DNA from: DAHUZL01 sp035533215
Lineage (GTDB): Bacteria > Chloroflexota > Dormibacteria > Aeolococcales > Bog-877
DNA length: 64,000 nucleotides
Direction of reading: 5' to 3'
Assembly: GCA_035533215.1 (NCBI GenBank)
Contig: DATLUG010000028.1
Span: 1-64,000, forward strand
Shown: positions 48,859 to 57,020 of the stretch, in pieces
Layout of the letters: each line of letters starts with the position of its first letter
Position numbering within the stretch: position 1 is the first letter of the stretch
Program-made: the position numbers and the translations under genes
Notes under the pieces: generated by a model
Databases searched by the model: none
Told to the model about the DNA's origin: nothing
What the model saw: the letters and a program-made list of their open reading frames with translations, nothing else

Positions 48859-49710
48859 ATGAGCGACTACGCCCGCCCGGACGTCCTGGTCACCACCGCC
48901 TGGCTCGCCGACCACCTCCAGGACCGAGACCTCGTCGTCATCGACGTCGACGAGGACACCACCGCCTACCAGCGCGGCCACATCCCCGGGGCCAAGGGGG
49001 TGCACTGGCGCGACGACCTCCAGGACCCGATCCGGCGCGACTTCGTGGGACCGGAGGGCTTCAGCGCCCTGATGGACCGCCTCGGGGTGACCAGGGACAC
49101 CCGGGTGGTCCTCTACGGCGGCAACAAGAACTGGTTCGCGGCCTATGCCTACTGGTACTTCACCTACTACGGCCACCCCCTGGTCCAGCTGCTCGACGGC
49201 GGCCGCAGGAAGTGGGAGCTGGAGGGCCGGCCGCTGACCGCGGAGGTGGCCCCGGCCAGCCCGGCCCATGGCTACCGGCCGGGCCCCGGCGACCCCGCCA
49301 TCCGGATCTTCCGCGACGACGTCGCGGCTCAGGTCCTGGGCCGGCCCGACGCCACCCTGGTCGACGTCCGCTCCCCCGAGGAGTTCCGGGGCGAGCGCCT
49401 CACCCCCGACCACCTGCCCAACGAGGGGGCCCAGAAGGCGGGCCACATCCCGGGCGCCCGCAACATCCCCTGGAGCAAGGCGGTCGACGCCGAGCAGGAG
49501 ACCTTCCTCCCCGCCGACCAGCTGCGCGCCCTCTACCAGGCCGAGGGGGTGACCCCCGACAAGGACGTGGTCGCCTACTGCCGGATCGGGGAGCGCTCGG
49601 CCCACACCTGGTTCGTGCTCCACGAGCTCCTCGGCTACCCCAAGGTCCGCAACTACGACGGCTCCTGGACCGAGTGGGGCAGCCTGGTGCGGGCCCCGAT
49701 CGAGCGCTGA
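48859..49710 (+). CDS. Thiosulfate sulfurtransferase, two rhodanese domains (CysA2/SseA-like)
   Basis: 283 residues. The N-terminal rhodanese domain lacks the catalytic Cys (VVLYGGNKNWFA), while the C-terminal one keeps it (C241 in YCRIGERSAHTWF), as in the CysA2/SseA branch of thiosulfate sulfurtransferases. It would transfer sulfane sulfur from thiosulfate to an acceptor. A strong ribosome binding site (AAGGAG) precedes the ATG. A 160-nt leader upstream suggests regulation by sulfur supply. Confidence 0.95.
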   Translation: MSDYARPDVLVTTAWLADHLQDRDLVVIDVDEDTTAYQRGHIPGAKGVHWRDDLQDPIRRDFVGPEGFSALMDRLGVTRDTRVVLYGGNKNWFAAYAYWYFTYYGHPLVQLLDGGRRKWELEGRPLTAEVAPASPAHGYRPGPGDPAIRIFRDDVAAQVLGRPDATLVDVRSPEEFRGERLTPDHLPNEGAQKAGHIPGARNIPWSKAVDAEQETFLPADQLRALYQAEGVTPDKDVVAYCRIGERSAHTWFVLHELLGYPKVRNYDGSWTEWGSLVRAPIER

Positions 49711-49713
49711 GCG

Positions 49714-49786
49714 CCCTCCCCCGGCGGGGCCGAAAGGCCCCCGCGTGGGGGAGGGGGGGCACCGGGGGGCTCGGCCCCCCGGTGCC
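49714..49786. terminator. Two strong hairpins between convergent genes (bidirectional terminator)
   Basis: First hairpin: outer stem CCCTCCCCC/GGGGGAGGG (49714-49755), enclosing GGGGCC-GAAA-GGCCCC. Second: perfect 13-bp stem with a TCG loop (49758-49786). No T-runs, but position between the rhodanese and solute-binding protein stops makes termination likely. Confidence 0.7.
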
Positions 49787-49792
49787 ACGGGC

Positions 49793-51673
49793 TCAGCCGG
49801 AGACGGACCAGGCCTGCGGGTAGATGTTGAGGTTGGGGTCCTGGGGCAGCGCACCCTTGAGGTGGGGGCTGATCACCGAGAGCTGGTAGTAGTAGTCGGG
49901 CTCCCAGATCACGGGCAGGTTCTTGGCGGCGTAGTTCTGCTCCGCGAAGAAGGGGGTGACGCCGGCGACCAGGCTGGTCTGCGCGATCAGGCGGTCCAGC
50001 TCGGGGCTCTTGTACCCGGCGGCGTTGTTGCTGCCGCCGCTGCCGATCCACATCGCGGCGGTGGGCAGGTACTGGGGGGAGTAGGTCGGGGTCGACCCCG
50101 GCTGGCCGAAGTTGGCGATCTGCCAGGAGCAGCCCGCCTTGGTCTGCTTGTTGCAGGGCACCAGCTCGGCGAAGAGGGTGGCCTCGGGGGTCTGGCTGAT
50201 GGTGAGGTGGATCCCGGCCAGGGTCCAGTCGGACTGGATCACCGCCATCTCGGCGTTGAAGGCGACCGAGCCCGGTGAGCTGATCACGTTGAAGCTCATC
50301 GCGGCGCCGGCGGCGATCCCGGCCCCGCAGTCGCCGGTGCCGGTGCCGGCCTTGCGGCAGGTGTCGACGCCGTTGCGGTGGACCGACCAGCCGTGGCTGC
50401 TCAGCAGCCGGCGGGCGGCGCTGACGCTGAACGGGTACGGGTCGGACGCCTCGTAGCGGCTGAGGTAGGCGCTCTTGGGCAGGACCGGCACCGGCCCGTA
50501 GGTGGGATACGCCTGGCCGTGGTAGATGTCCTTGACGATGCGGTTCTGGTCCACCAGCCGCTGCATCGCCTGGCGCACGTAGAGCTGCTTGAAGATCGCC
50601 CCCACCTTGGGGTTGGTGTAGTTGATCCAGAAGTTGTTGAAGCCCCAGTCCACCCAGGGGTTGACGGTGTAGCCGCGGGAGGTGAAGTACGACTTCTGGT
50701 CGAGGTCCTGGGTGGGCAGGTAGCCGAAGTCGAGGGTGCCGGCCCGCAGGGCGTCGAACTCGGCGGTGTCGCTGGTGAAGGGGATCTCCTCGAAGCGGGC
50801 GATCCTGGGCTTCTGGGGCCCTGAGTAGTTGGGGTTGGGCACGAAGGCGGCGAAGCCGGTGGCGGGGGTGTAGGCCGCCAGCTTGAAGGGACCGTCGACC
50901 ACCTTCCACATCGGGTTGGTGGTGTAGGTGGTCTCCTGCTTGGACTGGCCGTCGATGTACTTCCAGACCCGGGCCGCCCCCGGGGTGGTGCGGTCGTAGT
51001 TGCCGATCGGTCCCGCCGCCGAGGTGCGGTCCCAGGCGTGCTGGGGGATGGCGAAGATCATGCTGAGGTTGTTGTAGAGCAGCCAGGTCGAGCCGTAGGC
51101 GCGGTTGAAGGTGAGGCTGAAGGTCTCGGGGGTGGATTTGGGAAAGCTCATCGAGGTGATGTTGTCGGGGATGTCACCGGGGACGTAGCCCACCCACTGC
51201 GCCTTCTCCGCCATCAGGATGTGCATCCACAGCTCGATGTCGCGGTTGGTGACCGGCCGGCCGTCCGACCACAGGTAGTGCTTGAGGGTGATGGTGACGG
51301 TGCGGCCGTGGTTGGAGGAGACCGGCTTCTCCCCCATGCTGAGGTTGTAGTTGATGGTGAACTGACCGTGGTTGCCGAACCAGTAGAGGGGGCGATAGAG
51401 GAAGTACTCGCACTGGAAGAGGTCGATGTTGTTGGACTCCGGGCCGTTGATGAAGGGGGAGATGTAGTTGCAGTACTCTCCCGGCGGCAGCGCGAAGGTG
51501 ACGGTGCCGCGGGGGGCGGCCCGGGTGCCCACGCTGGCCAGGCCCACCAGGGCCGAGCCGAGGACGGCGGCCCCGGCCGCCGCCGCCGCCAGCGCCGCCC
51601 GCCACCGGCGGCGTCCGGGCCTGGGGCCGCCGGCCCCGATCCCGGTTCGGATGCGGTGCAGCGATGTCACCAT
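49793..51673 (-). CDS. ABC transporter substrate-binding protein, family 5 (peptide/nickel type)
   Basis: 626 residues. A signal-peptide-like hydrophobic segment (ALAAAAAGAAVLGSALVGLASV) is followed by FALPPGEYCNYISPF and the typical SBP_bac_5 elements VTITLKHYLWSDGRPVTNRDIE and YVRQAMQRLVDQ. These proteins capture oligopeptides, nickel or similar ligands outside the cell. No permease or ATPase genes of this transporter lie nearby. The ATG at 51673 has GGGAGGGG 7 nt upstream; a longer frame starts in low-complexity sequence. Confidence 0.92.
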   Translation of the reverse strand: MVTSLHRIRTGIGAGGPRPGRRRWRAALAAAAAGAAVLGSALVGLASVGTRAAPRGTVTFALPPGEYCNYISPFINGPESNNIDLFQCEYFLYRPLYWFGNHGQFTINYNLSMGEKPVSSNHGRTVTITLKHYLWSDGRPVTNRDIELWMHILMAEKAQWVGYVPGDIPDNITSMSFPKSTPETFSLTFNRAYGSTWLLYNNLSMIFAIPQHAWDRTSAAGPIGNYDRTTPGAARVWKYIDGQSKQETTYTTNPMWKVVDGPFKLAAYTPATGFAAFVPNPNYSGPQKPRIARFEEIPFTSDTAEFDALRAGTLDFGYLPTQDLDQKSYFTSRGYTVNPWVDWGFNNFWINYTNPKVGAIFKQLYVRQAMQRLVDQNRIVKDIYHGQAYPTYGPVPVLPKSAYLSRYEASDPYPFSVSAARRLLSSHGWSVHRNGVDTCRKAGTGTGDCGAGIAAGAAMSFNVISSPGSVAFNAEMAVIQSDWTLAGIHLTISQTPEATLFAELVPCNKQTKAGCSWQIANFGQPGSTPTYSPQYLPTAAMWIGSGGSNNAAGYKSPELDRLIAQTSLVAGVTPFFAEQNYAAKNLPVIWEPDYYYQLSVISPHLKGALPQDPNLNIYPQAWSVSG

Positions 51674-51735
51674 CTCGGATCCCCTCCCTCGGCGGCCCCC
51701 GTCTGGGTCGCGGCCGCCCCTGATCTGTGGATTGC

Positions 51736-51764
51736 ATGGTGGCGACAATCGCCGCCCGGGTCAA
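51736..51764 (-). promoter_or_regulatory. Probable promoter of the substrate-binding protein gene
   Basis: Minus strand TTGACC (51759-51764), 17-nt spacer, CACCAT (51736-51741). The -35 is strong and the -10 poor. The leader would be about 55 nt. Confidence 0.35.
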
Positions 51765-51827
51765 GTCCCGCGGTGCCGGGATCGCGCCGGTTCCCGGCGG
51801 CCGCCGCCGGGGCGACCCGACGAGGGC

Positions 51828-52223
51828 TCAGCCGCCCTCGGCCGCGGCCGGGCTGCGCAGCCACCCCGCCAGGGTGGTGGGGAAGGTGGTGAGGTCGATG
51901 GGCTTGGTGAGGTAGCCGTCGAAGCCGGCTCGGAGACCGCGCCGGATGTCCCCGTCCATCGCGTGGGCGGTGAGGGCCACCATCGGTCGGTCCCGCCAGT
52001 GGGGGTCCTGGCGCAGCCGGCGGACGAGGCTCCAGCCGTCCTCGCCAGGGAGGGACAGGTCGATGAGGAAGAGGTCGGGCTCGAGCCCGCCGCCCAGCTG
52101 CCGGTCGCAGCTGGGGGCGTCCTCGGCCACCGTCACCTGCCAGCCGGCGTCCCCCAGGACGGCCGACACCAGCACCCGGTTGTCGGGGTAGTCCTCGACC
52201 AGAAGGACGTGCGGTCGGCTCAC
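51828..52223 (-). CDS. Single-domain response regulator (receiver only)
   Basis: 131 residues. The receiver domain has VLLVEDYPDNR, the phospho-acceptor Asp in LFLIDLSLPGEDGW, the Thr/Ser in VALTAHAM and the Lys in GYLTKPID. There is no output domain, so it would act by protein contact, like CheY or DivK. The GTG follows the histidine kinase stop by 35 nt and it is probably the last gene of the operon. Confidence 0.92.
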   Translation of the reverse strand: MSRPHVLLVEDYPDNRVLVSAVLGDAGWQVTVAEDAPSCDRQLGGGLEPDLFLIDLSLPGEDGWSLVRRLRQDPHWRDRPMVALTAHAMDGDIRRGLRAGFDGYLTKPIDLTTFPTTLAGWLRSPAAAEGG

Positions 52224-52258
52224 CACCGCCGCGCCCCCCCCCGGGCCGGCGCCCGCGC

Positions 52259-54205
52259 TCACGAGGCGGCCCGGGCCGTGTCGCGGCTGCGGCGGTGCTG
52301 GAGCAGGGCGGGGCGGAGGGCCTGCTCGGGCACCGGCCGGCGCAGGAAGCCGTCGGCCCCGGCCGCCCCCGCGGCCGCGGGGGCGGCGCCGCTGGTGACC
52401 AGCAGGACCGCCAGCTCGCGGGTGTCGGGCTGCTCTCTGAGCTGGTCGAGCAGGTGCTCGGCCCCCTCCCGGTCCAGGTCCGCGAGCAGCAGCACCACCG
52501 CCGGACGGAGCGCCGCCGCCGCCCGCAGCCCGGTGGGACCATCGGTGGTCCCGGCGAAGTCGAACCCGGCCGCGGTCGCCTGGACCTCCCAGCGGCCGAG
52601 CGCCTCCGGGTCCTGGGCGACGCCGAGGACCAGCGGGTGCTCCTGCCGCCCGGCGCGCAATCCCGCGCTCACCCGGGCCAGCGGCATCTGGATGGTGAAG
52701 CGGCTGCCGAACCCCACCTGGCTCTCCACCTCGATCCGGCCGCTCATGAGGGTCGCCAGCCGGCGCGAGATCGCCAGCCCCAGTCCGGTCGAGCCGAGCT
52801 CGTCGTGGATGCGGGCCGTCCCCCGGCGGAAGGCGTCGAAGATCGACTCCCGGTCCGCCTCGGGGATGCCGGGCCCGGTGTCGGCGACCGCGACCTGGAT
52901 CGTGGTCGTCGTGGTCCGCAGCTCCACCGTCACCCCGCCCGCCTCGGTGAACTTGACCGCGTTGCCGACCAGGTTGGTGAGCACCTGGGTGAGGGCCCGG
53001 GGATCGGCGAGGGCCGCCGCCGGCTCCAGGCTGGGATGGAGGGTGAGCACCAGGGACTTCCGGTCGGCCACCGACCGGGCGTCCTCGACCACCTGTCGGA
53101 CGATGACGTCCACCGCCGTGACGGCGCAGCCGACCTCCATCCGGCCGGCCTCCAGCCTGCTGAGGTCGAGGATGTCGCTGATCAGGCCGAGCAGGATGCG
53201 ACCGTTGCGGATGACCCGATCGAGGTGGTCCTGGGCGGTCTCCGGGATGACCCCGGCGGCGCCGGTGCGGATCAGCTCGGCGAAGCCGAGGATGACGTTG
53301 AGCGGGGTCCGCAGCTCGTGGCTCATGGTGGCGAGGAACTCGCTCTTCACCTGGACCGCGCGGGCCAGCTCGGCGTTGCTGTCGCTGAGCCGCGCCTGCT
53401 TCTCCTGGAGGTGGAGCCCGGCGGTGGTGAGGTTGGCGTGGAGCTCGCGCAGCTCCGGGGTCCCCCGGGGCGGCTCCAGCCGGATGGGCCGGTCGTCGCC
53501 GAGGTCGCGGGCCATCTGCCCGAGGGCGGCCAGCGGCCGGAGGACCGACCGGGCGGTGAGCACGATCAGGGTGCCGGCCACGACGCACCCGATCACCGAC
53601 GTGAGCAGGACCAGGATGAAGATCTCGAGCTGGGCGGAGGCGGCCTGGCTGAGGTCCGCGGCGACCTGCGCCGAGGCCGCCCGCTTCAGCTGGCCGGCGG
53701 CGGTGTCGATGCGGTGGAAGAGCCGGTCGCCTTGGGGGAGCGCGGCCAGCAGCCCGGCCAGCGGGGTGGTGGCTCGGGCCCGGAGCTGGGGGGCGAGGTA
53801 GGCGCGCTCCCAGGTGCGGGCCCGCTGGCGCACCTGCGTCAGCGCCAGCACCAGGGCCCGGTCCCGCCGGGTGAGGCCGGCCAGGGTGGCCTCGTCGGCG
53901 GTGGCGGCGGCGAGGTTGTGGTGGACGGCGGCGAGCGAGCTCGCGTCGCCGGTGACGAGCGTCTCGCCGAGGGCGGTCTGGGCGCCGAGGAGATGGTTGA
54001 AGAGCCCGTCGGTGCTGGCCTGCAGCGGCAGGTCCCGGTGCCGCAGCTGGTTGTTGGCGGCCTGCATCGCGGTCAGCTGGGGCACCGCCGCCACCAGGTT
54101 GAGGACCAGCACCCCGACCAGGAGGAGGAGTCCCCCCGCCAGGCGCTGTCCGATGGAGGCGCTCCCGGGCCACCCGCGGCGGCGGCCGGCGACCGGCGCG
54201 CTCAC
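52259..54205 (-). CDS. Membrane histidine kinase with HAMP and C-terminal degenerate receiver
   Basis: 648 residues. A membrane helix near residue 20, an extracellular helical sensor of about 160 residues, a second membrane helix, HAMP, then HisKA with SHELRTPLNV (phospho-His) and the ATPase boxes NLVGNAVKF, DTGPGIPEAD and STGLGLAISRRLA. After the kinase a receiver-like region (about 530-640) keeps the fold, for example PAVVLLLADLDREG, but lacks the clear acidic pocket. The ligand is unknown. GTGA overlap with the EAL gene upstream. Confidence 0.93.
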   Translation of the reverse strand: MSAPVAGRRRGWPGSASIGQRLAGGLLLLVGVLVLNLVAAVPQLTAMQAANNQLRHRDLPLQASTDGLFNHLLGAQTALGETLVTGDASSLAAVHHNLAAATADEATLAGLTRRDRALVLALTQVRQRARTWERAYLAPQLRARATTPLAGLLAALPQGDRLFHRIDTAAGQLKRAASAQVAADLSQAASAQLEIFILVLLTSVIGCVVAGTLIVLTARSVLRPLAALGQMARDLGDDRPIRLEPPRGTPELRELHANLTTAGLHLQEKQARLSDSNAELARAVQVKSEFLATMSHELRTPLNVILGFAELIRTGAAGVIPETAQDHLDRVIRNGRILLGLISDILDLSRLEAGRMEVGCAVTAVDVIVRQVVEDARSVADRKSLVLTLHPSLEPAAALADPRALTQVLTNLVGNAVKFTEAGGVTVELRTTTTTIQVAVADTGPGIPEADRESIFDAFRRGTARIHDELGSTGLGLAISRRLATLMSGRIEVESQVGFGSRFTIQMPLARVSAGLRAGRQEHPLVLGVAQDPEALGRWEVQATAAGFDFAGTTDGPTGLRAAAALRPAVVLLLADLDREGAEHLLDQLREQPDTRELAVLLVTSGAAPAAAGAAGADGFLRRPVPEQALRPALLQHRRSRDTARAAS

Positions 54206-55482
54206 GCCTGCCGCCTCAGGCCCCGGAGCGGGTGCCCCGCCGCCTGGCGGAGGGCCGCCAGGCCAGAGCCGGTGAGCGGCGGCGGATCCTCCGCCGGGCA
54301 GGCGAGCAGGAAGCCCTGGCCGTAGTCGACCCCCAGGCGTCGCAGCATCAGCAGCTGGGCGCGGGTCTCCACCCCCTCGGCGATCACCTCGGCCCCGATG
54401 CTGCGGGCGAGGTGGACCAGAGCGCTCACCACCGACTGGCGCACGGGGTCCTCCTCGCAGCCCTGGACCAGGTGCATGTCCACCTTGATGAACTCGGGGG
54501 CGAGCAGGGCCAGGGTGCCGAGCCCGGCATAGCCGGAGCCGACGTCGTCGAGCGCGTAGCGGTAGCCGCGTCGGCGGTAGCGGTCGGTGTGACGTCGGAA
54601 GGTGGTGAGGTCGGCGATCGGGCGCCGCTCGGTGACCTCGGCGACGATCTGGTCCTCCGGCCAGAGGTCGGGGCGATCCCAGTCGTGGCGGCGGGGCGGG
54701 GGGGCGTCGCCGAGCTCGCGGGGTTCGACGTTGACGAAGAGCAGCAGGTCCGGGCTGGCGAAGCGCTGGCCGGCCCGCAGCCGGGCCAGCCACACCAGCT
54801 CCCAGTGGAGCCCGCCCAGCAGGCCGGCCTGGTCGGCCGCCTCGAAGAGCCGACTCGGCATCTCCAGGGGGTGGTCGACCGGCCCGCGGCAGAGCGCCTC
54901 GTAGCCGACGATCGCGCGGCGCTCCAGGTGGACGATCGGCTGGAAGAGGATCCGCAGGCGCTGGTGCTCCAGCAGGCTCGCCACCTGCTGGAGATGGGCG
55001 CGGCCGCGCGCCAGCACCGCCGCCCGGTCGCCCAGGGTGTTGAGCATGGCCCGCACCATGAGGGCCACCTTGGGCTCCAGGCCGACGGCCTCGGAGCCCG
55101 CCACCACGCTGACCCCGCACTGGGGGTGGCCGGCGGCCTGCAGCCGGGCGCCGATCTCGACCTCCAGGGTCTGGGCGGTGCGGAGGTCGTTGATGCGCCG
55201 GCAGGCGCCCTCGGCGCCGCCCAGGACCACCGCGGTGAGGACCGGGTCGCAGCGTCCGATCGCCGCCACCCCGTGGGCGCCGACCAGGGCGGTCGCCGCC
55301 TCGCGGACGGCGCCGGCGGTCACCGCCTCCGGGGCCGGGGGGTCGACCCCGACCAGGAGGACCCGGGTCGGGCGGCCCGCGAGGATGCGGCGGGTGACCT
55401 CGCGCTCCGCGCCGGCGCGGTCGAGCGGCGCGGCCGCGGGCACCGGGGGTGCCGCGGCGCGCTGCGGCTCGGCTGCGGGCAT
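54202..55482 (-). CDS. EAL-domain cyclic-di-GMP phosphodiesterase with N-terminal degenerate GGDEF-like domain
   Basis: 426 residues. The EAL domain holds all catalytic residues of an active phosphodiesterase: YEALCRG, FVNVEP, EVTER, DDVGSGY, KVDMH, AEGVET and YGQGF. The N-terminal 170 residues look like a vestigial GGDEF-type fold, without the motif. It would hydrolyse cyclic-di-GMP. The chosen ATG at 55482 has AGGA 6 nt upstream; an ATG at 55494 is possible. It heads an operon with the kinase and receiver. Confidence 0.92.
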   Translation of the reverse strand: MPAAEPQRAAAPPVPAAAPLDRAGAEREVTRRILAGRPTRVLLVGVDPPAPEAVTAGAVREAATALVGAHGVAAIGRCDPVLTAVVLGGAEGACRRINDLRTAQTLEVEIGARLQAAGHPQCGVSVVAGSEAVGLEPKVALMVRAMLNTLGDRAAVLARGRAHLQQVASLLEHQRLRILFQPIVHLERRAIVGYEALCRGPVDHPLEMPSRLFEAADQAGLLGGLHWELVWLARLRAGQRFASPDLLLFVNVEPRELGDAPPPRRHDWDRPDLWPEDQIVAEVTERRPIADLTTFRRHTDRYRRRGYRYALDDVGSGYAGLGTLALLAPEFIKVDMHLVQGCEEDPVRQSVVSALVHLARSIGAEVIAEGVETRAQLLMLRRLGVDYGQGFLLACPAEDPPPLTGSGLAALRQAAGHPLRGLRRQA

Positions 55483-55645
55483 CGTCGTCCTCATGGGTGT
55501 GGATCGCGGCCCGCGCCCGACCTGGAAGGCAAGCCCGGGCGCTCCAGCTGTGAGTGTGGCCGCCCGCTGTCACGGGGCCATCGCGCCCGGGCGATGACCC
55601 GGTCACGCCTCGCCGTGGGCCGCGCCGGCCGTCCGGCGGCCCCGC

Positions 55646-56296
55646 TCAGAAGTGGCGGCCGCGCACCCGGGCGATGTCGAAGCGGGCCGTCCCCGCCACC
55701 GCCATCACCGCCATCACCCCGGCCTGGATCGGGTCCGTGACCACGAGGTCCACCGCGTCCACCACCGAGCCGGCCTGGTGCAGCGAGATCACCGTGATCC
55801 CATGTCCCCGCACCTCCCGGACCGCCTCGGTGATGGCCCCCCCCATCAGCGAGCCGGCCAGGACCAGGATCACCGCCCGCGGCAGCCGTCGGACCGCCCG
55901 CACCGCCTGGGCGATCTCCTGCTCGCCCACCAGCGGGATGGTGTCGACGCTGATGCGCTCCCCGCGGATGTTGTGGCGGTCGGCCTCGTTCACCGCTCCC
56001 TGGGCCACGATCGCCACCTGGGCCCCGCCGCCGATGACGATCACGCGCTTGCCGAAGATCGTTAGCTGGGTGGGCACCCGCTCGACCCCGAGGACGCCCA
56101 GGGCCCCCCCCAGGTCCAGCGCCACCCGGTCCGGGTCCGGGCCGTCCTCGATCTCGAAGTGGAGGAACACGGTGTCGGGGTCCTCGCGGGTGAGGGCCAC
56201 GTCGCGGATGTCGGCCCCCGCCCCGGCCAGGCTGGTCGCCACCCGGGCGAGGGTGCCGGGGGCGTCGCGGCAGCGGCAGGCGATCGCCCAGGTCAT
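55646..56296 (-). CDS. ACT-domain protein, DUF5612-like
   Basis: 216 residues. The N-terminal 75 residues are an ACT domain (CRDAPGTLARVATSLAGAGADIRDVALT). The rest holds GGGAQVAIVAQGAVNEADRHN, DTIPLVGEQEIA and LAGSLMGGAITEAV, which match my memory of DUF5612 proteins known mostly from methanogens. ACT domains bind amino acids, so it may sense a product of the neighbouring branched-chain pathway. It has its own -10 box (TACACT, 56305-56310) 8 nt before the ATG, so it need not belong to the leu operon. Confidence 0.75.
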   Translation of the reverse strand: MTWAIACRCRDAPGTLARVATSLAGAGADIRDVALTREDPDTVFLHFEIEDGPDPDRVALDLGGALGVLGVERVPTQLTIFGKRVIVIGGGAQVAIVAQGAVNEADRHNIRGERISVDTIPLVGEQEIAQAVRAVRRLPRAVILVLAGSLMGGAITEAVREVRGHGITVISLHQAGSVVDAVDLVVTDPIQAGVMAVMAVAGTARFDIARVRGRHF

Positions 56297-56304
56297 GGCG
56301 GGTG

Positions 56305-56310
56305 AGTGTA
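56305..56310 (-). promoter_or_regulatory. -10 element TACACT of the ACT-domain gene
   Basis: TACACT, 8 nt from the ATG at 56296, no ribosome binding site. Suggests a separate leaderless transcript, 80 nt after the leuD stop. Confidence 0.4.
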
Positions 56311-56389
56311 CCGGCGGCCCGCACGGCCGCCGGCGGGGCGGGCGTTCGCCGGGCGGGTGCCCCAGCGGCCGCCGGCGGCGGCGGGAGGC

Positions 56390-57010
56390 TCAGGCGTCGA
56401 GCCCGACCGTCACCGGCAGGAGCGGGGAGCGCTCCTGCTCGTGGGCCGCGATGGCGGCCTCGCGCTGGAGCGCCATCCCCACCGGGTCGCGTCCCTCCAG
56501 CAGGCAGGCCCGCCAGAAGGGGTCGACGGTGAACGGCGCGGTGAGGCCCTCGCGGTCGCGCAGCTCGCCGGCGGCGAGGTCGACCACCAGCCGGTACCCG
56601 TCGCGGCGGCCGCCGCGCTCCATCAGCCGGGCGACGGTCGGGGCCGGCAGGGTCACCGGCAGGAGGCCGTTCTGGAGCGCGTTGACGGTGAAGATGTCGC
56701 CGAACGAGCTGGCCACCACCACCCGGACGCCGGCGTCGAGCAGGGCCCAGGCGGCGTGCTCCCGGGAGGAGCCGCAGCCGAAGTTGCGCCCGGCCACCAG
56801 CACGCTGGCGCCGCTGAAGGCCGGGTGGTTCAGCTCGAAGTCGGCCCGCGGCCGGCCGGCGGCGTCGACCCGCCAGCCGAAGAAGCAGCCCTCCGCGTAG
56901 CCGTCGCGGCCGGTGCGGCCCAGGAACTGCTTGGGGATGATCTGGTCGGTGTCGACATCGTCGCGGGGCAGGATGGCGACCAGGCCCTCGTGAGCGGTGA
57001 AGGTGCGCAC
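56390..57010 (-). CDS. leuD: 3-isopropylmalate dehydratase small subunit
   Basis: 206 residues. FTAHEGLVAILPRDDVDTDQIIPKQFL and GRNFGCGSSREHA are the family signatures, the latter holding substrate-binding residues. Together with LeuC it isomerises 2-isopropylmalate to 3-isopropylmalate in leucine synthesis. The same pair may also act on citramalate, which is expected because citramalate synthase is encoded in the same operon. The gene starts 10 nt after the leuC stop. Confidence 0.96.
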   Translation of the reverse strand: MRTFTAHEGLVAILPRDDVDTDQIIPKQFLGRTGRDGYAEGCFFGWRVDAAGRPRADFELNHPAFSGASVLVAGRNFGCGSSREHAAWALLDAGVRVVVASSFGDIFTVNALQNGLLPVTLPAPTVARLMERGGRRDGYRLVVDLAAGELRDREGLTAPFTVDPFWRACLLEGRDPVGMALQREAAIAAHEQERSPLLPVTVGLDA

Positions 57011-57020
57011 CGCCTCGGCC

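Noticed and set aside
49793..51673. Complete peptide ABC transporter operon
   Set aside because: Only the substrate-binding protein is present; no permease or ATPase genes are adjacent.
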